Source: an uncultured Lachnospiraceae bacterium (GTDB lineage Bacteria > Bacillota > Clostridia > Lachnospirales > Lachnospiraceae). Taken from it: 64,000 nt of DNA. The position numbers and the translations under genes are program-made. Shown here piece by piece: positions 29,734 to 38,496 of this stretch. The DNA lies in the NCBI GenBank assembly GCA_951800685.1, contig CATOJY010000007.1, positions 57,003 to 121,002 on the forward strand, in the 5' to 3' direction. The notes below the pieces were generated by a model, which had not been told where the DNA came from, made no database searches, and saw only the letters and a list, made by a program, of their open reading frames with translations. How positions within the stretch are numbered: the stretch's first letter is position 1; every line of letters begins with the position of its first letter.

Positions 29734-31410
29734 TTGAAGAAAATTGAACAGGGAAAAACTGCGTCAAAGCTGAAAGTGATTCCGCTTGGCGGCTTGGAGC
29801 AGATCGGACTTAATATTACTGCCTTTGAGTATGAAGACAATATTATTGTAGTAGACTGTGGTCTGTCTTTTCCAGAGGACGAAATGCTTGGGATCGATCT
29901 GGTGATTCCAGATATCACCTATCTGAAAGAACATGCGGATAAGGTGAAAGGATTTGTGATTACACATGGACATGAGGACCATATCGGAGCGCTGCCTTAT
30001 GTCTTAAAAGAGTTAAACATTCCGATCTATGCTACTAGATTGACGATGGGAATTATCGAAAATAAGCTGGAAGAACACGATCTGACAAATAAGACAAGAC
30101 GTAAAGTAGTTAAGTTTGGACAATCTATCAATTTGGGTCAGTTCAGAGTCGAGTTTATCAGGACAAACCATAGTATTGTAGATGCGGCGGCGTTAGCAAT
30201 CTATTCTCCGGCAGGTGTGGTGGTGCATACAGGCGATTTTAAGGTGGATTATACGCCGGTATTTGGCGACGCCATTGACCTGCAGCGCTTTGCGGAGATT
30301 GGCAAGAAAGGGGTTCTTGCGCTGATGTGTGATTCCACTAATGCGGAACGGCTGGGCTTTACGGCCTCTGAGCGCACAGTTGGAAGAACTTTTGACAGTC
30401 TTTTTGCTGAACATAAGGATACAAGAATCATTATAGCAACTTTTGCGTCGAACGTGGACCGTGTGCAGCAGATCATCAATTCTGCCTATAAATATGGCAG
30501 AAAGGTAGTAGTGGAAGGCCGAAGCATGGTCAATATCATCGAAACCGCTTCTAAGCTGGAGTGTCTGCATATTCCAGAGAATACACTGATTGACATAGAG
30601 CAGTTAAAGAACTATCCGAATGATAAGACCGTGATCATCACCACAGGCAGTCAGGGAGAAAGTATGGCAGCTTTGAGTCGGATGGCCAGTGATAATCACA
30701 GGAAGATTTCCATTCTTCCAGGTGATACCGTTATTTTTTCATCCCATCCGATACCAGGCAATGAAAAGGCAGTCACCAATGTGATCAATGAACTGCAGAA
30801 AAAGGGTGCGGATGTGATTTTTCAGGATGTGCATGTATCGGGACATGCATGCCAGGAGGAGATCAAATTGATTTACAGTCTGGTGAAGCCCAGGTATGCG
30901 GTACCGATCCATGGAGAGTACAAGCATAGGAAGGCGCAGGCAAAAGTTGCGCAGGAACTGGGAATTCCGAAAGAAAATATTTTTATGATACAATCTGGTG
31001 ACGTGCTGGAGATGGATGGCGGCAAGGCGGAAGTGACCGGTAAAGTGCCGGTTGGAGCGATTCTTGTAGATGGTCTTGGCGTAGGTGATGTGGGGAATGT
31101 GGTACTTCGTGACAGACAGCATCTTGCAGAGGACGGTATTCTGATCGTAGTGCTGGCTCTGGATTCCTACAGCGACAGACTTGTGTCCGGACCGGATATT
31201 GTATCCAGGGGATTTGTGTATGTGCGGGAGTCAGATGAGCTGCTAGATGAGGCCAGATTGCTGGTAGACGAAGCGGTTCATGGATGCTTGGATAGAGGCC
31301 AGTCTGATTGGGGAAGGATTAAGGCGGCGATTAAAGACGTGTTAAGTGAATTTGTATGGAAGAAGACGAAAAGACGTCCTATGATCTTACCGATTATTAT
31401 GGAAGTCTAA
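29734..31410 (+). CDS. rnj: Ribonuclease J
   Basis: Metallo-beta-lactamase-fold RNase with 5'-exo and endonuclease activity, central to mRNA decay in Firmicutes. I prefer the TTG at 29734, eight bases after GGAGG, which gives 558 residues starting MKKIEQGK; this matches the normal family length. An upstream ATG at 29719 and longer versions have poor binding sites. It contains KVIPLGGLEQIG, the metal motif HGHEDHIG (His78, His80, Asp82, His83), the beta-CASP domain and SGHACQEE. A 10-bp hairpin lies right after the stop. Confidence 0.93.
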   Translation: MKKIEQGKTASKLKVIPLGGLEQIGLNITAFEYEDNIIVVDCGLSFPEDEMLGIDLVIPDITYLKEHADKVKGFVITHGHEDHIGALPYVLKELNIPIYATRLTMGIIENKLEEHDLTNKTRRKVVKFGQSINLGQFRVEFIRTNHSIVDAAALAIYSPAGVVVHTGDFKVDYTPVFGDAIDLQRFAEIGKKGVLALMCDSTNAERLGFTASERTVGRTFDSLFAEHKDTRIIIATFASNVDRVQQIINSAYKYGRKVVVEGRSMVNIIETASKLECLHIPENTLIDIEQLKNYPNDKTVIITTGSQGESMAALSRMASDNHRKISILPGDTVIFSSHPIPGNEKAVTNVINELQKKGADVIFQDVHVSGHACQEEIKLIYSLVKPRYAVPIHGEYKHRKAQAKVAQELGIPKENIFMIQSGDVLEMDGGKAEVTGKVPVGAILVDGLGVGDVGNVVLRDRQHLAEDGILIVVLALDSYSDRLVSGPDIVSRGFVYVRESDELLDEARLLVDEAVHGCLDRGQSDWGRIKAAIKDVLSEFVWKKTKRRPMILPIIMEV

Positions 31411-31437
31411 TATAGCATCTTCAGAGGAGATGCTATA
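31411..31437 (+). other. Intercistronic hairpin between RNase J and YlbF genes
   Basis: A perfect 10-bp inverted repeat TATAGCATCT / AGATGCTATA with a 7-base loop starts at the base after the rnj stop codon. No T run follows, so it is more likely an mRNA-processing or stabilising hairpin than a terminator. Confidence 0.5.
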
Positions 31438-31470
31438 GTAAATTGATCTACAGGCAGGAGGAACGGCAGC

Positions 31471-31806
31471 ATGACAGAGAATGACGTTATGGAGGCAGCC
31501 AGGGGACTGACGGAAATCATAAGAAAGACGGACGTTTATCAGGAATATCTGCAGCAGCGTGATATACTCAAAGCACAGCCAGGACTGTATGAGCAGGTCA
31601 ATGAATACCGCAAGAAGAACTTTGATATTCAGAATGAGGCGGAAGGGGCGGAGTTATTTGACCGGATGGAGGCATTCGAAAGGGAATACAGAGAATTTCG
31701 CGAGAATCCAGCCGTAGATGATTTTCTGCGGGCTGAGCTTGCTTTCTGCCGGATGATGCAGGAGATGTACGTACTGCTCACGGCGCAGATTGATTTCGAA
31801 GTATAA
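31471..31806 (+). CDS. YlbF/YmcA family protein
   Basis: A 111-residue helical protein matching the YlbF/YmcA pattern: short helices around VYQEYLQQRDILKAQPGLYEQ and a terminal FLRAELAFCRMMQE helix. In B. subtilis YlbF, YmcA and YaaT form a complex that promotes maturation of mRNAs by RNase Y. Placement right after RNase J fits an RNA-metabolism role. An AGGAGG site precedes ATG. Confidence 0.8.
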   Translation: MTENDVMEAARGLTEIIRKTDVYQEYLQQRDILKAQPGLYEQVNEYRKKNFDIQNEAEGAELFDRMEAFEREYREFRENPAVDDFLRAELAFCRMMQEMYVLLTAQIDFEV

Positions 31807-31830
31807 CAAGGGGATAAGAAAGGCTAAAGT

Positions 31831-32226
31831 ATGAAACTAAAGTATGTGATAGGGTCGGTGGTTGAGCTGGTGATCAAGATTGTGGCAGCTGTTTTTATCG
31901 TCATGTTTGTCACGAAGACGGCTGCATCAGCCTATGATTATGGATTCCGGGTATTTGCAGAGGAACCGGTGGAGAGCGGCATGGGCAGGACGATCAGTGT
32001 GTCTATCGGCGGCACGGATTCTGCTAAGGAAGTGGGCGAAATGCTGCAGGAGAAGGGACTGATCCGGGATGCAAATCTTTTCAGGATCCAGGAACTGCTG
32101 TCGGAAAATCATGGGAAAATCCAGCCGGGAATCTATGATTTGAGTACGGCGATGACTGCTCAGGAGATGCTGGCAGTCATTGCGGTGGAGCCGGAGGGCA
32201 CTGAAGAAGAGGAACCGGAAGAATAG
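31831..32226 (+). CDS. Short MltG-like membrane protein without the catalytic domain
   Basis: 131 residues: a transmembrane segment at about residues 8-28 and an external domain of the YceG N-terminal type (ISVSIGGTDSAKEVGEMLQE then KGLIRDANLFR and GIYDLS). Full MltG lytic transglycosylases have about 350 residues with a catalytic Glu in a large C-terminal domain that is missing here; the protein ends in an acidic tail. In B. subtilis the mltG homologue yrrL also precedes trmR and the U32 genes, so the position is ancestral and the enzyme part seems to have been lost. It may still bind or scaffold peptidoglycan enzymes. Confidence 0.75.
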   Translation: MKLKYVIGSVVELVIKIVAAVFIVMFVTKTAASAYDYGFRVFAEEPVESGMGRTISVSIGGTDSAKEVGEMLQEKGLIRDANLFRIQELLSENHGKIQPGIYDLSTAMTAQEMLAVIAVEPEGTEEEEPEE

Positions 32227-32247
32227 AGAAGAGAGGACTTAAAGACG

Positions 32248-32898
32248 ATGACGGGAGATGAGCGTCTGAATGCGTTTATTGATTCTTTAGATACCGGAAA
32301 TACGCCTTTTTTGCATATAATAGAGAGAGAAGCCAAGGAAACCGATGTGCCGATCATCCGCACGCAGGTGCAGGGCCTGATTAAATTGCTCCTTGCGATG
32401 AGGAGGCCTGCATCCATTTTGGAGGTGGGGTGTGCCATTGGTTTTTCTGCGCTTCTGATGAGCGAGTATGGACCGGCGGGCTGTCATATTACGACGATCG
32501 AGAAATACGAGAAGAGAATTCCTATTGCCAGAGAGAATTTCAGACGGGCGGGTAAGGAGGAACAGATTACTCTGTTAGAAGGCGATGCAGTGGATATCTT
32601 AGGTGGTCTGCAGGGATCATACGATATGATTTTCATGGATGCGGCGAAAGCACAGTATATCCGTTTTCTGCCTGATGTTGTGAGGCTGCTCGCACCGGGA
32701 GGGATTCTCCTGTCTGATAATGTGCTGCAGGATGGGGATATCATAGAGTCGAGGTTTGCGGTGACCAGAAGAAACCGCACGATCCACAGCCGTATGCGGG
32801 AATATCTGTATACGTTGAAGCATCATCCGGAGTTAGAGACAGTGATCCTGCCAGTTGGGGATGGTGTGACGGTGAGTGTCAAATGTACCAGAGAGTAA
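32248..32898 (+). CDS. trmR: O-methyltransferase, probably tRNA 5-hydroxyuridine methyltransferase TrmR
   Basis: SAM-dependent O-methyltransferase of 216 residues with motif I LEVGCAIGFSALLM, IEKYEKRIPIARENF, the metal-ligand Asp in FMDAAKAQY and LLSDNVLQDGD. In B. subtilis TrmR (YrrM) methylates ho5U34 to mo5U34, and its gene sits next to the U32 proteins that make ho5U. The same neighbourhood here supports the assignment. The 22-base gap from the MltG-like gene suggests one operon. Confidence 0.88.
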   Translation: MTGDERLNAFIDSLDTGNTPFLHIIEREAKETDVPIIRTQVQGLIKLLLAMRRPASILEVGCAIGFSALLMSEYGPAGCHITTIEKYEKRIPIARENFRRAGKEEQITLLEGDAVDILGGLQGSYDMIFMDAAKAQYIRFLPDVVRLLAPGGILLSDNVLQDGDIIESRFAVTRRNRTIHSRMREYLYTLKHHPELETVILPVGDGVTVSVKCTRE

Positions 32899-32985
32899 GA
32901 GTCTGCGGATATTGCATAAGCAAAGAGTCGACAGGTATCATGGTATGAGAGCAGGATGCAGGCGGAAACATACTGAGAAAGAGAT

Positions 32986-34254
32986 ATGGTTGTAAAGATG
33001 AGAGACAAGACAAGAAAACCAGAATTATTAATTCCGGCAAGCAGTCTGGAAGTGTTGAAGACAGCGGTGATCTTCGGGGCGGATGCAGTCTATATCGGCG
33101 GTGAGGCGTTTGGGCTGCGGGCAAAGGCGAAGAACTTCACACTAGAAGAGATGGCGGAAGGAATTGCATTCGCTCATGCCCATAGCGTGCGGGTGTATGT
33201 GACAGCGAATATCCTGGCGCATAACAGTGATTTGGCGGGAGCGCGGGCCTATTTCGAGGAGCTTAAGGCAATAGGACCGGATGCCTTAATCATTGCGGAT
33301 CCGGGGATGTTTATGCTGGCGCAGGAAATTTGTCCGGAGATTGATGTTCATATTTCCACGCAGGCCAACAATACAAATTATATGGCATACCGTTTCTGGT
33401 ATGGGCAGGGCGTAAGGCGGGTAGTGTCCGCCAGAGAGCTTTCTCTTTCAGAGATCCAGGAGATCCGGAAGAAGATTCCTGAGGAGATGGAGATCGAGAG
33501 TTTTATCCATGGCGCTATGTGTATATCTTATTCTGGAAGATGTCTGCTGAGCAGTTATTTCACAGGGAGGGATGCCAATCATGGGGCATGTACGCATCCA
33601 TGCCGATGGAAATATGCAGTGGTAGAAGAGTCCAGGCCAGGAGAGTATCTGCCTGTCTATGAGAATGAGAGAGGTACTTATATTTTTAATTCTAAGGATC
33701 TGTGTATGATAGACCATATTCCGGAGATGATTGAAGCAGGGATCGATAGTTTCAAGATAGAAGGCAGGATGAAAACGGCGCTCTATGTTGCTACGGTGGC
33801 ACGCACATACCGCAGAGCGATCGATGACTATCTGGAATCAGAAAAACGGTACTATGAGAATCTGGATTGGTATCGTGCAGAGATCGCGAAATGTACTTAT
33901 AGACAGTTTACGACAGGATTTTATTTCGGGAAGCCAGATGAGACGACACAGATTTATGATAACAATACTTATGTGAATGAATATACCTATCTGGGAATTG
34001 TAGGGGAATTGGCAGAGAGGGCAGGAAATACTTGTGCCAGGATTGAACAGAGGAATAAGTTCTGCGTGGGGGACTGTATTGAGATCATGAAGCCGGATGG
34101 GAAGAATGTACCGGCCAAGGTGCTTGTTATGTACAATGAAGAAGGAGAAAGGATAGAAGCCTGTCCGCATTCGAAGCAGCTGATTGAAGTAGGGCTGTCC
34201 GTAGTGCCAGAGCGGTACGATCTTCTTCGTGTGGAGAGCGGAAGAAGTTTTTAA
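32986..34254 (+). CDS. U32 family protein, probable tRNA uridine hydroxylation enzyme (TrhP-like)
   Basis: 422 residues with the U32 'collagenase-like' fold: LIPASSLEVLKTAV at the start, DVHISTQANNTN, and the cysteine-rich signature MCISYSGRCLLSSYFTGR ... CTHPCRWKY that can hold an iron-sulfur cluster. Relatives TrhP/YrrN-YrrO are required for 5-hydroxyuridine at tRNA position 34; beside trmR this is the most likely role rather than proteolysis. The start is uncertain: ATG 32986 is very close to a GAGAAAGAG site, and ATG 32998 is the alternative. Confidence 0.88.
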   Translation: MVVKMRDKTRKPELLIPASSLEVLKTAVIFGADAVYIGGEAFGLRAKAKNFTLEEMAEGIAFAHAHSVRVYVTANILAHNSDLAGARAYFEELKAIGPDALIIADPGMFMLAQEICPEIDVHISTQANNTNYMAYRFWYGQGVRRVVSARELSLSEIQEIRKKIPEEMEIESFIHGAMCISYSGRCLLSSYFTGRDANHGACTHPCRWKYAVVEESRPGEYLPVYENERGTYIFNSKDLCMIDHIPEMIEAGIDSFKIEGRMKTALYVATVARTYRRAIDDYLESEKRYYENLDWYRAEIAKCTYRQFTTGFYFGKPDETTQIYDNNTYVNEYTYLGIVGELAERAGNTCARIEQRNKFCVGDCIEIMKPDGKNVPAKVLVMYNEEGERIEACPHSKQLIEVGLSVVPERYDLLRVESGRSF

Positions 34255-34324
34255 AGACTTTCACAGGAAAATAGGAACGGTACCTGCGAAATCTGTCATA
34301 AATCACAAAATTTAAATTAGAGTA

Positions 34325-34353
34325 TTGCTTTTTTGAAAAAAGTAGAGTATTTT
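34325..34353 (+). promoter_or_regulatory. Possible promoter of the glnN leader
   Basis: TTGCTT (34325-34330), a 17-base spacer and TATTTT (34348-34353) make a moderate sigma-A match placed just before the leader hairpins. Confidence 0.45.
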
Positions 34354-34363
34354 ATAGGAGAGT

Positions 34364-34433
34364 CGTAACAGTAAAGATACTTAGGCTGTTACGGTGGTTG
34401 TTCTGCATAATGGTATCTTGAACGAAGGTGTTC
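34364..34433 (+). promoter_or_regulatory. glnN leader: hairpin and candidate antiterminator
   Basis: The first hairpin pairs CGTAACAG (34364-34371) with CTGTTACG (34386-34393); inside it AGT/ACT closes a hexaloop AAAGAT. A second hairpin pairs TTGAAC (34418-34423) with GTTC (34430-34433) around a 6-base loop and overlaps the left arm of the following terminator, so both cannot form at once. A third pairing (34374-34380 with 34413-34419) competes with both. This looks like transcription attenuation of glutamine synthetase; the signal is unknown. Confidence 0.5.
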
Positions 34434-34462
34434 CAAAAGGCTTATTTTTGGAACATTTTTTT
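34429..34462 (+). terminator. Leader terminator upstream of glnN
   Basis: A perfect 10-bp stem TGTTCCAAAA / TTTTGGAACA (34429-34438, 34446-34455) is followed by seven T residues. It lies 150 bases before the glnN start, downstream of a promoter-like sequence, so it may be a regulated attenuator rather than the end of the U32 gene. Confidence 0.88.
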
Positions 34463-34493
34463 GTGCACGCCAGGTGATTTATGGGTGAGGAAG

Positions 34494-34568
34494 AAAGATT
34501 GAAAATGAGAATTTCCAATCGCGAGATTTGTGTCTGTGTGCTGCCTGCCACAAACTCGTCAATGCGCA
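34494..34568 (+). repeat. 75-bp dispersed repeat, copy 1
   Basis: Aligns without gaps to 39996-40070 (64 of 75 bases identical). It can fold into two hairpins, one from GATTG / CAATC and one from TTTGTG / CACAAA. The copy ends 44 bases before the glnN start codon. It may be a structured RNA element, a small mobile repeat or a short conserved reading frame. Confidence 0.85.
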
Positions 34569-34612
34569 GACCCAATAAAATGAGTTGAAAGCAGCGCAGA
34601 AATGAGGAGAAA

Positions 34613-36724
34613 ATGAGCGAAGTATTCAATGTGGAAGAGATCTTTGGGAAAAATGTGTTCACACTTGGCAAGATGAAGGAAAGACTGCCCAAGAATGTGT
34701 ACAAAGAAGTTGTGAAAGTGATGAATGAGGGGGGCGAACTGTCCAAAGCGGCTGCAAATGTGGTTGCCAAAGAGATGAAGGACTGGGCAGTGGAGAACGG
34801 TGCGACACACTACACACATTGGTTCCAGCCGCTGACAGGCATCACAGCAGAGAAACATGATGCCTTTGTGGCACATCCGGATGAGGAAGGGCGGATGTTG
34901 ACAGAATTCTCTGGTAAAGAGTTGATCAAAGGTGAGCCAGATGCTTCTTCTTTTCCATCCGGAGGTCTGCGTGCAACTTTTGAAGCAAGGGGATATACGG
35001 CATGGGATATTACATCGCCCGCATTTTTGAAGGAATCTGGATGTGGTATGATCCTCTGTATCCCTACGGCGTTCTGTTCTTATACAGGAGAAGCGCTTGA
35101 TAAGAAGACACCGCTTCTGCGCTCTATGGAAGCATTGAGCGAACAGGCGCTGCGTATCGTCCGGCTGTTCGGCAATACGGAGGCTACCAGGGTTACTGCA
35201 TCGGTAGGAGCAGAGCAGGAATATTTTCTGGTAGATAAAGATCTGTACATGAAGAGAACGGATCTTATGTTTGCAGGACGTACTTTGTTTGGAGCGCCTG
35301 CACCGAAGGGACAGGAGATGGAGGATCACTATTTCGGGGTCATTCGGGAACGTGTCGGCGCTTATATGAAAGATCTGAATGAAGAGCTGTGGAAGCTGGG
35401 GGTTACTGCCAAAACACAGCATAACGAAGTGGCCCCGGCACAGCATGAATTGGCGCCGATCTACGAGACAGCGAACATTGCGGTAGATCATAACCAGCTG
35501 GTGATGGAGGCGATGAAGAGAGTGGCGATCCGTCATGGTATGAGGTGCCTGCTGCATGAGAAACCGTATGCAGGGGTGAATGGCTCTGGGAAACATGACA
35601 ACTGGTCTATCACAACAGACAACGGTGTGAATTTACTCGATCCAGGCGATACGCCGAATGAAAATATTCAGTTTCTGTTGGTGCTTGCCTGCATTATGAG
35701 AGCGGTAGATATCCATGCGGACTTGCTGCGTCAGTCTGCGTCTGACGTGGGGAATGACCACAGATTAGGAGCAAATGAGGCGCCTCCGGCGATTATCTCC
35801 ATTTTTCTGGGAGAGCAGTTGGAAGATGTGGTAAGCCAGTTGATAGAGACAGGGGAGGCGACCAGTGTCAAGGAAGGGGGCAGACTGCTGACGGGCGTTA
35901 AGACACTGCCTGATTTCAAAAAGGATGCGACAGACAGAAACAGAACGTCACCGTTTGCTTTTACAGGAAATAAATTTGAGTTCCGCATGGTGGGGTCTGC
36001 GGATTCCCTCGCAAGCCCGAACACAACCTTGAACGCTATTGTGGCGGAGGCTTTCTGTGAAGCTGCGGACAGACTGGAGAAGGCAGATAATCTGGAGCTT
36101 GCGATCCATGACCTGATCAAGGAGTATATGTCAGAACATCAGAGGATCATTTTCAACGGTAACGGTTATGCCCAGGAGTGGGTAGAAGAGGCTGAGAGAA
36201 GAGGACTGCCGAATATTAAATCAATGATCGAGGCAGCCGGTACACTGACAACAGATAAGGCGGTCAAACTATTTGAGAAATTCCATATCTTCACAAAGGT
36301 AGAACTGGAGTCCCGTGAGGAGATTATATACGAAACCTATGCGAAGACCATTAATATTGAGGCGCTTGCCATGATCGATATGGCTGGCAAACAGATTATT
36401 CCAGCAGTTGTGAAATACACCAAAGCGCTTGCAGATACAGTAAATGCTGTGAAAGATGCCGGAGTGGACCCGGCCACGCAGAGAGAGCTTCTGCAGAAAG
36501 TGTCCAGCAGGCTGACAGCAATGCAGACAGCGCTGCTCAAGTTAGAGAAGGTGGAGAAGGAAGCGTCTGGGATGACGGACGCCAAGACACAGGCATTCTT
36601 CTACAAAGATGCAGTCAAAGTAGTTATGGAAGAACTGCGTGCACCGGCGGATGAACTGGAAATGATTGTTGACAAGGAGATCTGGCCGATTCCTACTTAC
36701 GGTGAGCTGATGTTTGAAATTTAA
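34613..36724 (+). CDS. glnN: Type III glutamine synthetase GlnN
   Basis: Makes glutamine from glutamate and ammonia with ATP. The 703-residue length and the sequence pattern fit GS type III, not the roughly 450-residue type [50 protein letters not shown] and [18 protein letters not shown] precedes ATG. The long leader with attenuator-like hairpins and one copy of the 75-bp repeat suggests regulation in the 5' untranslated region. No nitrogen regulator gene lies nearby. Confidence 0.97.
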   Translation: MSEVFNVEEIFGKNVFTLGKMKERLPKNVYKEVVKVMNEGGELSKAAANVVAKEMKDWAVENGATHYTHWFQPLTGITAEKHDAFVAHPDEEGRMLTEFSGKELIKGEPDASSFPSGGLRATFEARGYTAWDITSPAFLKESGCGMILCIPTAFCSYTGEALDKKTPLLRSMEALSEQALRIVRLFGNTEATRVTASVGAEQEYFLVDKDLYMKRTDLMFAGRTLFGAPAPKGQEMEDHYFGVIRERVGAYMKDLNEELWKLGVTAKTQHNEVAPAQHELAPIYETANIAVDHNQLVMEAMKRVAIRHGMRCLLHEKPYAGVNGSGKHDNWSITTDNGVNLLDPGDTPNENIQFLLVLACIMRAVDIHADLLRQSASDVGNDHRLGANEAPPAIISIFLGEQLEDVVSQLIETGEATSVKEGGRLLTGVKTLPDFKKDATDRNRTSPFAFTGNKFEFRMVGSADSLASPNTTLNAIVAEAFCEAADRLEKADNLELAIHDLIKEYMSEHQRIIFNGNGYAQEWVEEAERRGLPNIKSMIEAAGTLTTDKAVKLFEKFHIFTKVELESREEIIYETYAKTINIEALAMIDMAGKQIIPAVVKYTKALADTVNAVKDAGVDPATQRELLQKVSSRLTAMQTALLKLEKVEKEASGMTDAKTQAFFYKDAVKVVMEELRAPADELEMIVDKEIWPIPTYGELMFEI

Positions 36725-36862
36725 AAGAGTACTTCTTTGGGGCAGGGGGGATTTTTTCTGCCTGTCCCAGACTCCTTATACGGTTTTTCATGTCTTGTTG
36801 CAGGTGAAAAAAGGGCGATTTGGAAGATTTTGAAAAAAATTTAAAAAATTTCATAAAAAGGC

Positions 36863-36891
36863 TTGCAAAAAGTAATAATATCCTATATAAT
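36863..36891 (+). promoter_or_regulatory. Promoter of the tRNA-Gln gene
   Basis: TTGCAA (36863-36868), a 17-base spacer and a perfect TATAAT (36886-36891). The start point would be about 8 bases before the mature tRNA 5' end. Confidence 0.8.
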
Positions 36892-36904
36892 TGTTAATTG
36901 TTGA

Positions 36905-36976
36905 TGGGCTATCGCCAAACGGTAAGGCAACGGACTCTGACTCCGTCATTTCAAGGTTCGAATCCTTGTAGCCCAG
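36905..36976 (+). tRNA. tRNA-Gln (anticodon CUG)
   Basis: A full cloverleaf: acceptor TGGGCTA with TAGCCCA and discriminator G, a 3-bp D stem with loop, anticodon stem ACGGA/TCCGT around CTCTGAC (anticodon CTG), and T arm CAAGG/CCTTG with TTCGAAT. The 3' CCA is not encoded and must be added. It has its own promoter and terminator. The 331-base stretch 36725-37056 otherwise holds only a hairpin after glnN (GGGGCAGG/CCTGTCCC, about 36740-36768). Confidence 0.96.
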
Positions 36977-36982
36977 CTTGAG

Positions 36983-37017
36983 ACCCCGGCGAAGATGGTT
37001 ATCTGCCGGGGTTTTGT
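36983..37017 (+). terminator. Terminator of the tRNA-Gln gene
   Basis: An 8-bp GC-rich stem ACCCCGGC / GCCGGGGT (36983-36990, 37005-37012) is followed by TTTGTT. Confidence 0.8.
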
Positions 37018-37056
37018 TGTAATACAAGAGACAGAGAGTAGCCTGGGAGAAAACTC

Positions 37057-38493
37057 ATGACATATGTGTCGTTTCCGTTTTATCTATTCGTATTGGCGGC
37101 ATTTTTGCTATACTATAGTATGCCTTTGAAGAGCAGATGGGTTATTCTGCTAGGCGGCAGCATTTTTTTCTATTGGCAGGCCTTTGGATCAGGGGAAGGC
37201 ATGGCGGTTCTTCTGGCTACAGTTCTGTTTGCTTACGCCGCTGGCATTATTCTTCAGAATACGAAAAAGAAGAGTATATTCGCAGGTACGATTCTATTAG
37301 TGTTGCTGCCGTGGTTTCTCTGTAAAAACGGTAATTACATTCTTGAAATCCTGCTGCGCAGAGATGCCGTGAACTGGATTGTTCCGCTTGGCATCTCATT
37401 TTATACGCTGCAGATCATTTCTTATTTGGCAGATATTTATATGGGAAGGATTGAGGCACAAAGAAATCTTGCGAAATTTGCACTGTATGTGATGTTCTTC
37501 CCTCAGATCGTTCAAGGTCCCATACCCCGTTATCATAGACTGTCCGGGCAGTTGTACCAGGGTCACACATTTTGTGAAAGAACTGTGGTGGGAGGTTTCT
37601 ACAGGATTCTGTGGGGATTCTTCCTGAAAATGATGATCGCGGACAGGGCGGCAGTCGTTGTGAATGAAATATTTGATCATCATGACCAATATGTGGGCTG
37701 TTATGTACTGACGGCTGGCATTTTGTACAGCATAGAGCTATATGCCGATTTTGCGGCATGTATCTCTATTTCAAAGGGCGTCGCGAATTTGTTTGGAATT
37801 CAGCTTGCAGATAATTTTAACCATCCCTATCTGGCGGTTTCTGTCAAGGATTTCTGGCGTAGATGGCATATGTCTTTGAGCGAATGGCTCAAGGATTATA
37901 TCTATATTCCTTTGGGTGGTAGCCGCAAAGGCCAGGTCAGGACTTTTGTCAATCTGGTTCTGACGTTTGTAGCCAGCGGCATCTGGCATGGGTCAGGACT
38001 TCGTTTTGTGGTTTGGGGCCTGATGCATGCCAGTTACCAGATCATCGGGCAGCTGACCAGGAATATACAGCGAAGAATGGTCAGGCTGTTAGGGCTTGAG
38101 GAAGCAGCGGAAGTCAGAATCTGGATACAGAGAATCTGGACCTTTCTGTGTGTGATGATGGCGTGGATTGTTTTCAGGGCCGAAAATCTGACAACGGGCG
38201 TTCAAATGATACGCAGTATGTTCCGGGTGCAGAACGTATGGATTTTTACCAATGACGCGCTGTTTACATTGGGACTCGATTGGAAGGAATGGCTCGTTCT
38301 GGTGGTGTCCATTTTGATTCTGTTCGCGGTCAGCTTAAAGCAGGAAAAAGGAGTCGTATTTTCAGATGCTGTCTTTAGACAGCCCGTGTTGATAAGATGG
38401 AGCTTGTATCTAGTCGTTATTTTTAGCATTATGACTTATGGGGCTTATGGAATGGGATATGACCCGCAGGCATTTATATACGGGGGATTTTAG
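37057..38493 (+). CDS. MBOAT family O-acyltransferase (AlgI/DltB-like)
   Basis: Polytopic membrane acyltransferase of 478 residues with about ten membrane segments. It has DFWRRWHMSLSEWLKDYIYIPLGG and the conserved histidines His311 (SGIWHGSG) and His324 (GLMHASYQ). The family moves acyl groups across the membrane onto extracellular polymers such as alginate or teichoic acids. The next gene encodes an AlgJ/DltD-like SGNH protein three bases downstream, so the two probably acetylate a cell-surface glycan. The acceptor is not known. Confidence 0.92.
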   Translation: MTYVSFPFYLFVLAAFLLYYSMPLKSRWVILLGGSIFFYWQAFGSGEGMAVLLATVLFAYAAGIILQNTKKKSIFAGTILLVLLPWFLCKNGNYILEILLRRDAVNWIVPLGISFYTLQIISYLADIYMGRIEAQRNLAKFALYVMFFPQIVQGPIPRYHRLSGQLYQGHTFCERTVVGGFYRILWGFFLKMMIADRAAVVVNEIFDHHDQYVGCYVLTAGILYSIELYADFAACISISKGVANLFGIQLADNFNHPYLAVSVKDFWRRWHMSLSEWLKDYIYIPLGGSRKGQVRTFVNLVLTFVASGIWHGSGLRFVVWGLMHASYQIIGQLTRNIQRRMVRLLGLEEAAEVRIWIQRIWTFLCVMMAWIVFRAENLTTGVQMIRSMFRVQNVWIFTNDALFTLGLDWKEWLVLVVSILILFAVSLKQEKGVVFSDAVFRQPVLIRWSLYLVVIFSIMTYGAYGMGYDPQAFIYGGF

Positions 38494-38496
38494 TTT

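Noticed and set aside
36740..36768. Hairpin after glnN as a terminator
   Set aside because: The GC-rich stem lacks a following T run, so it was not listed as an intrinsic terminator.
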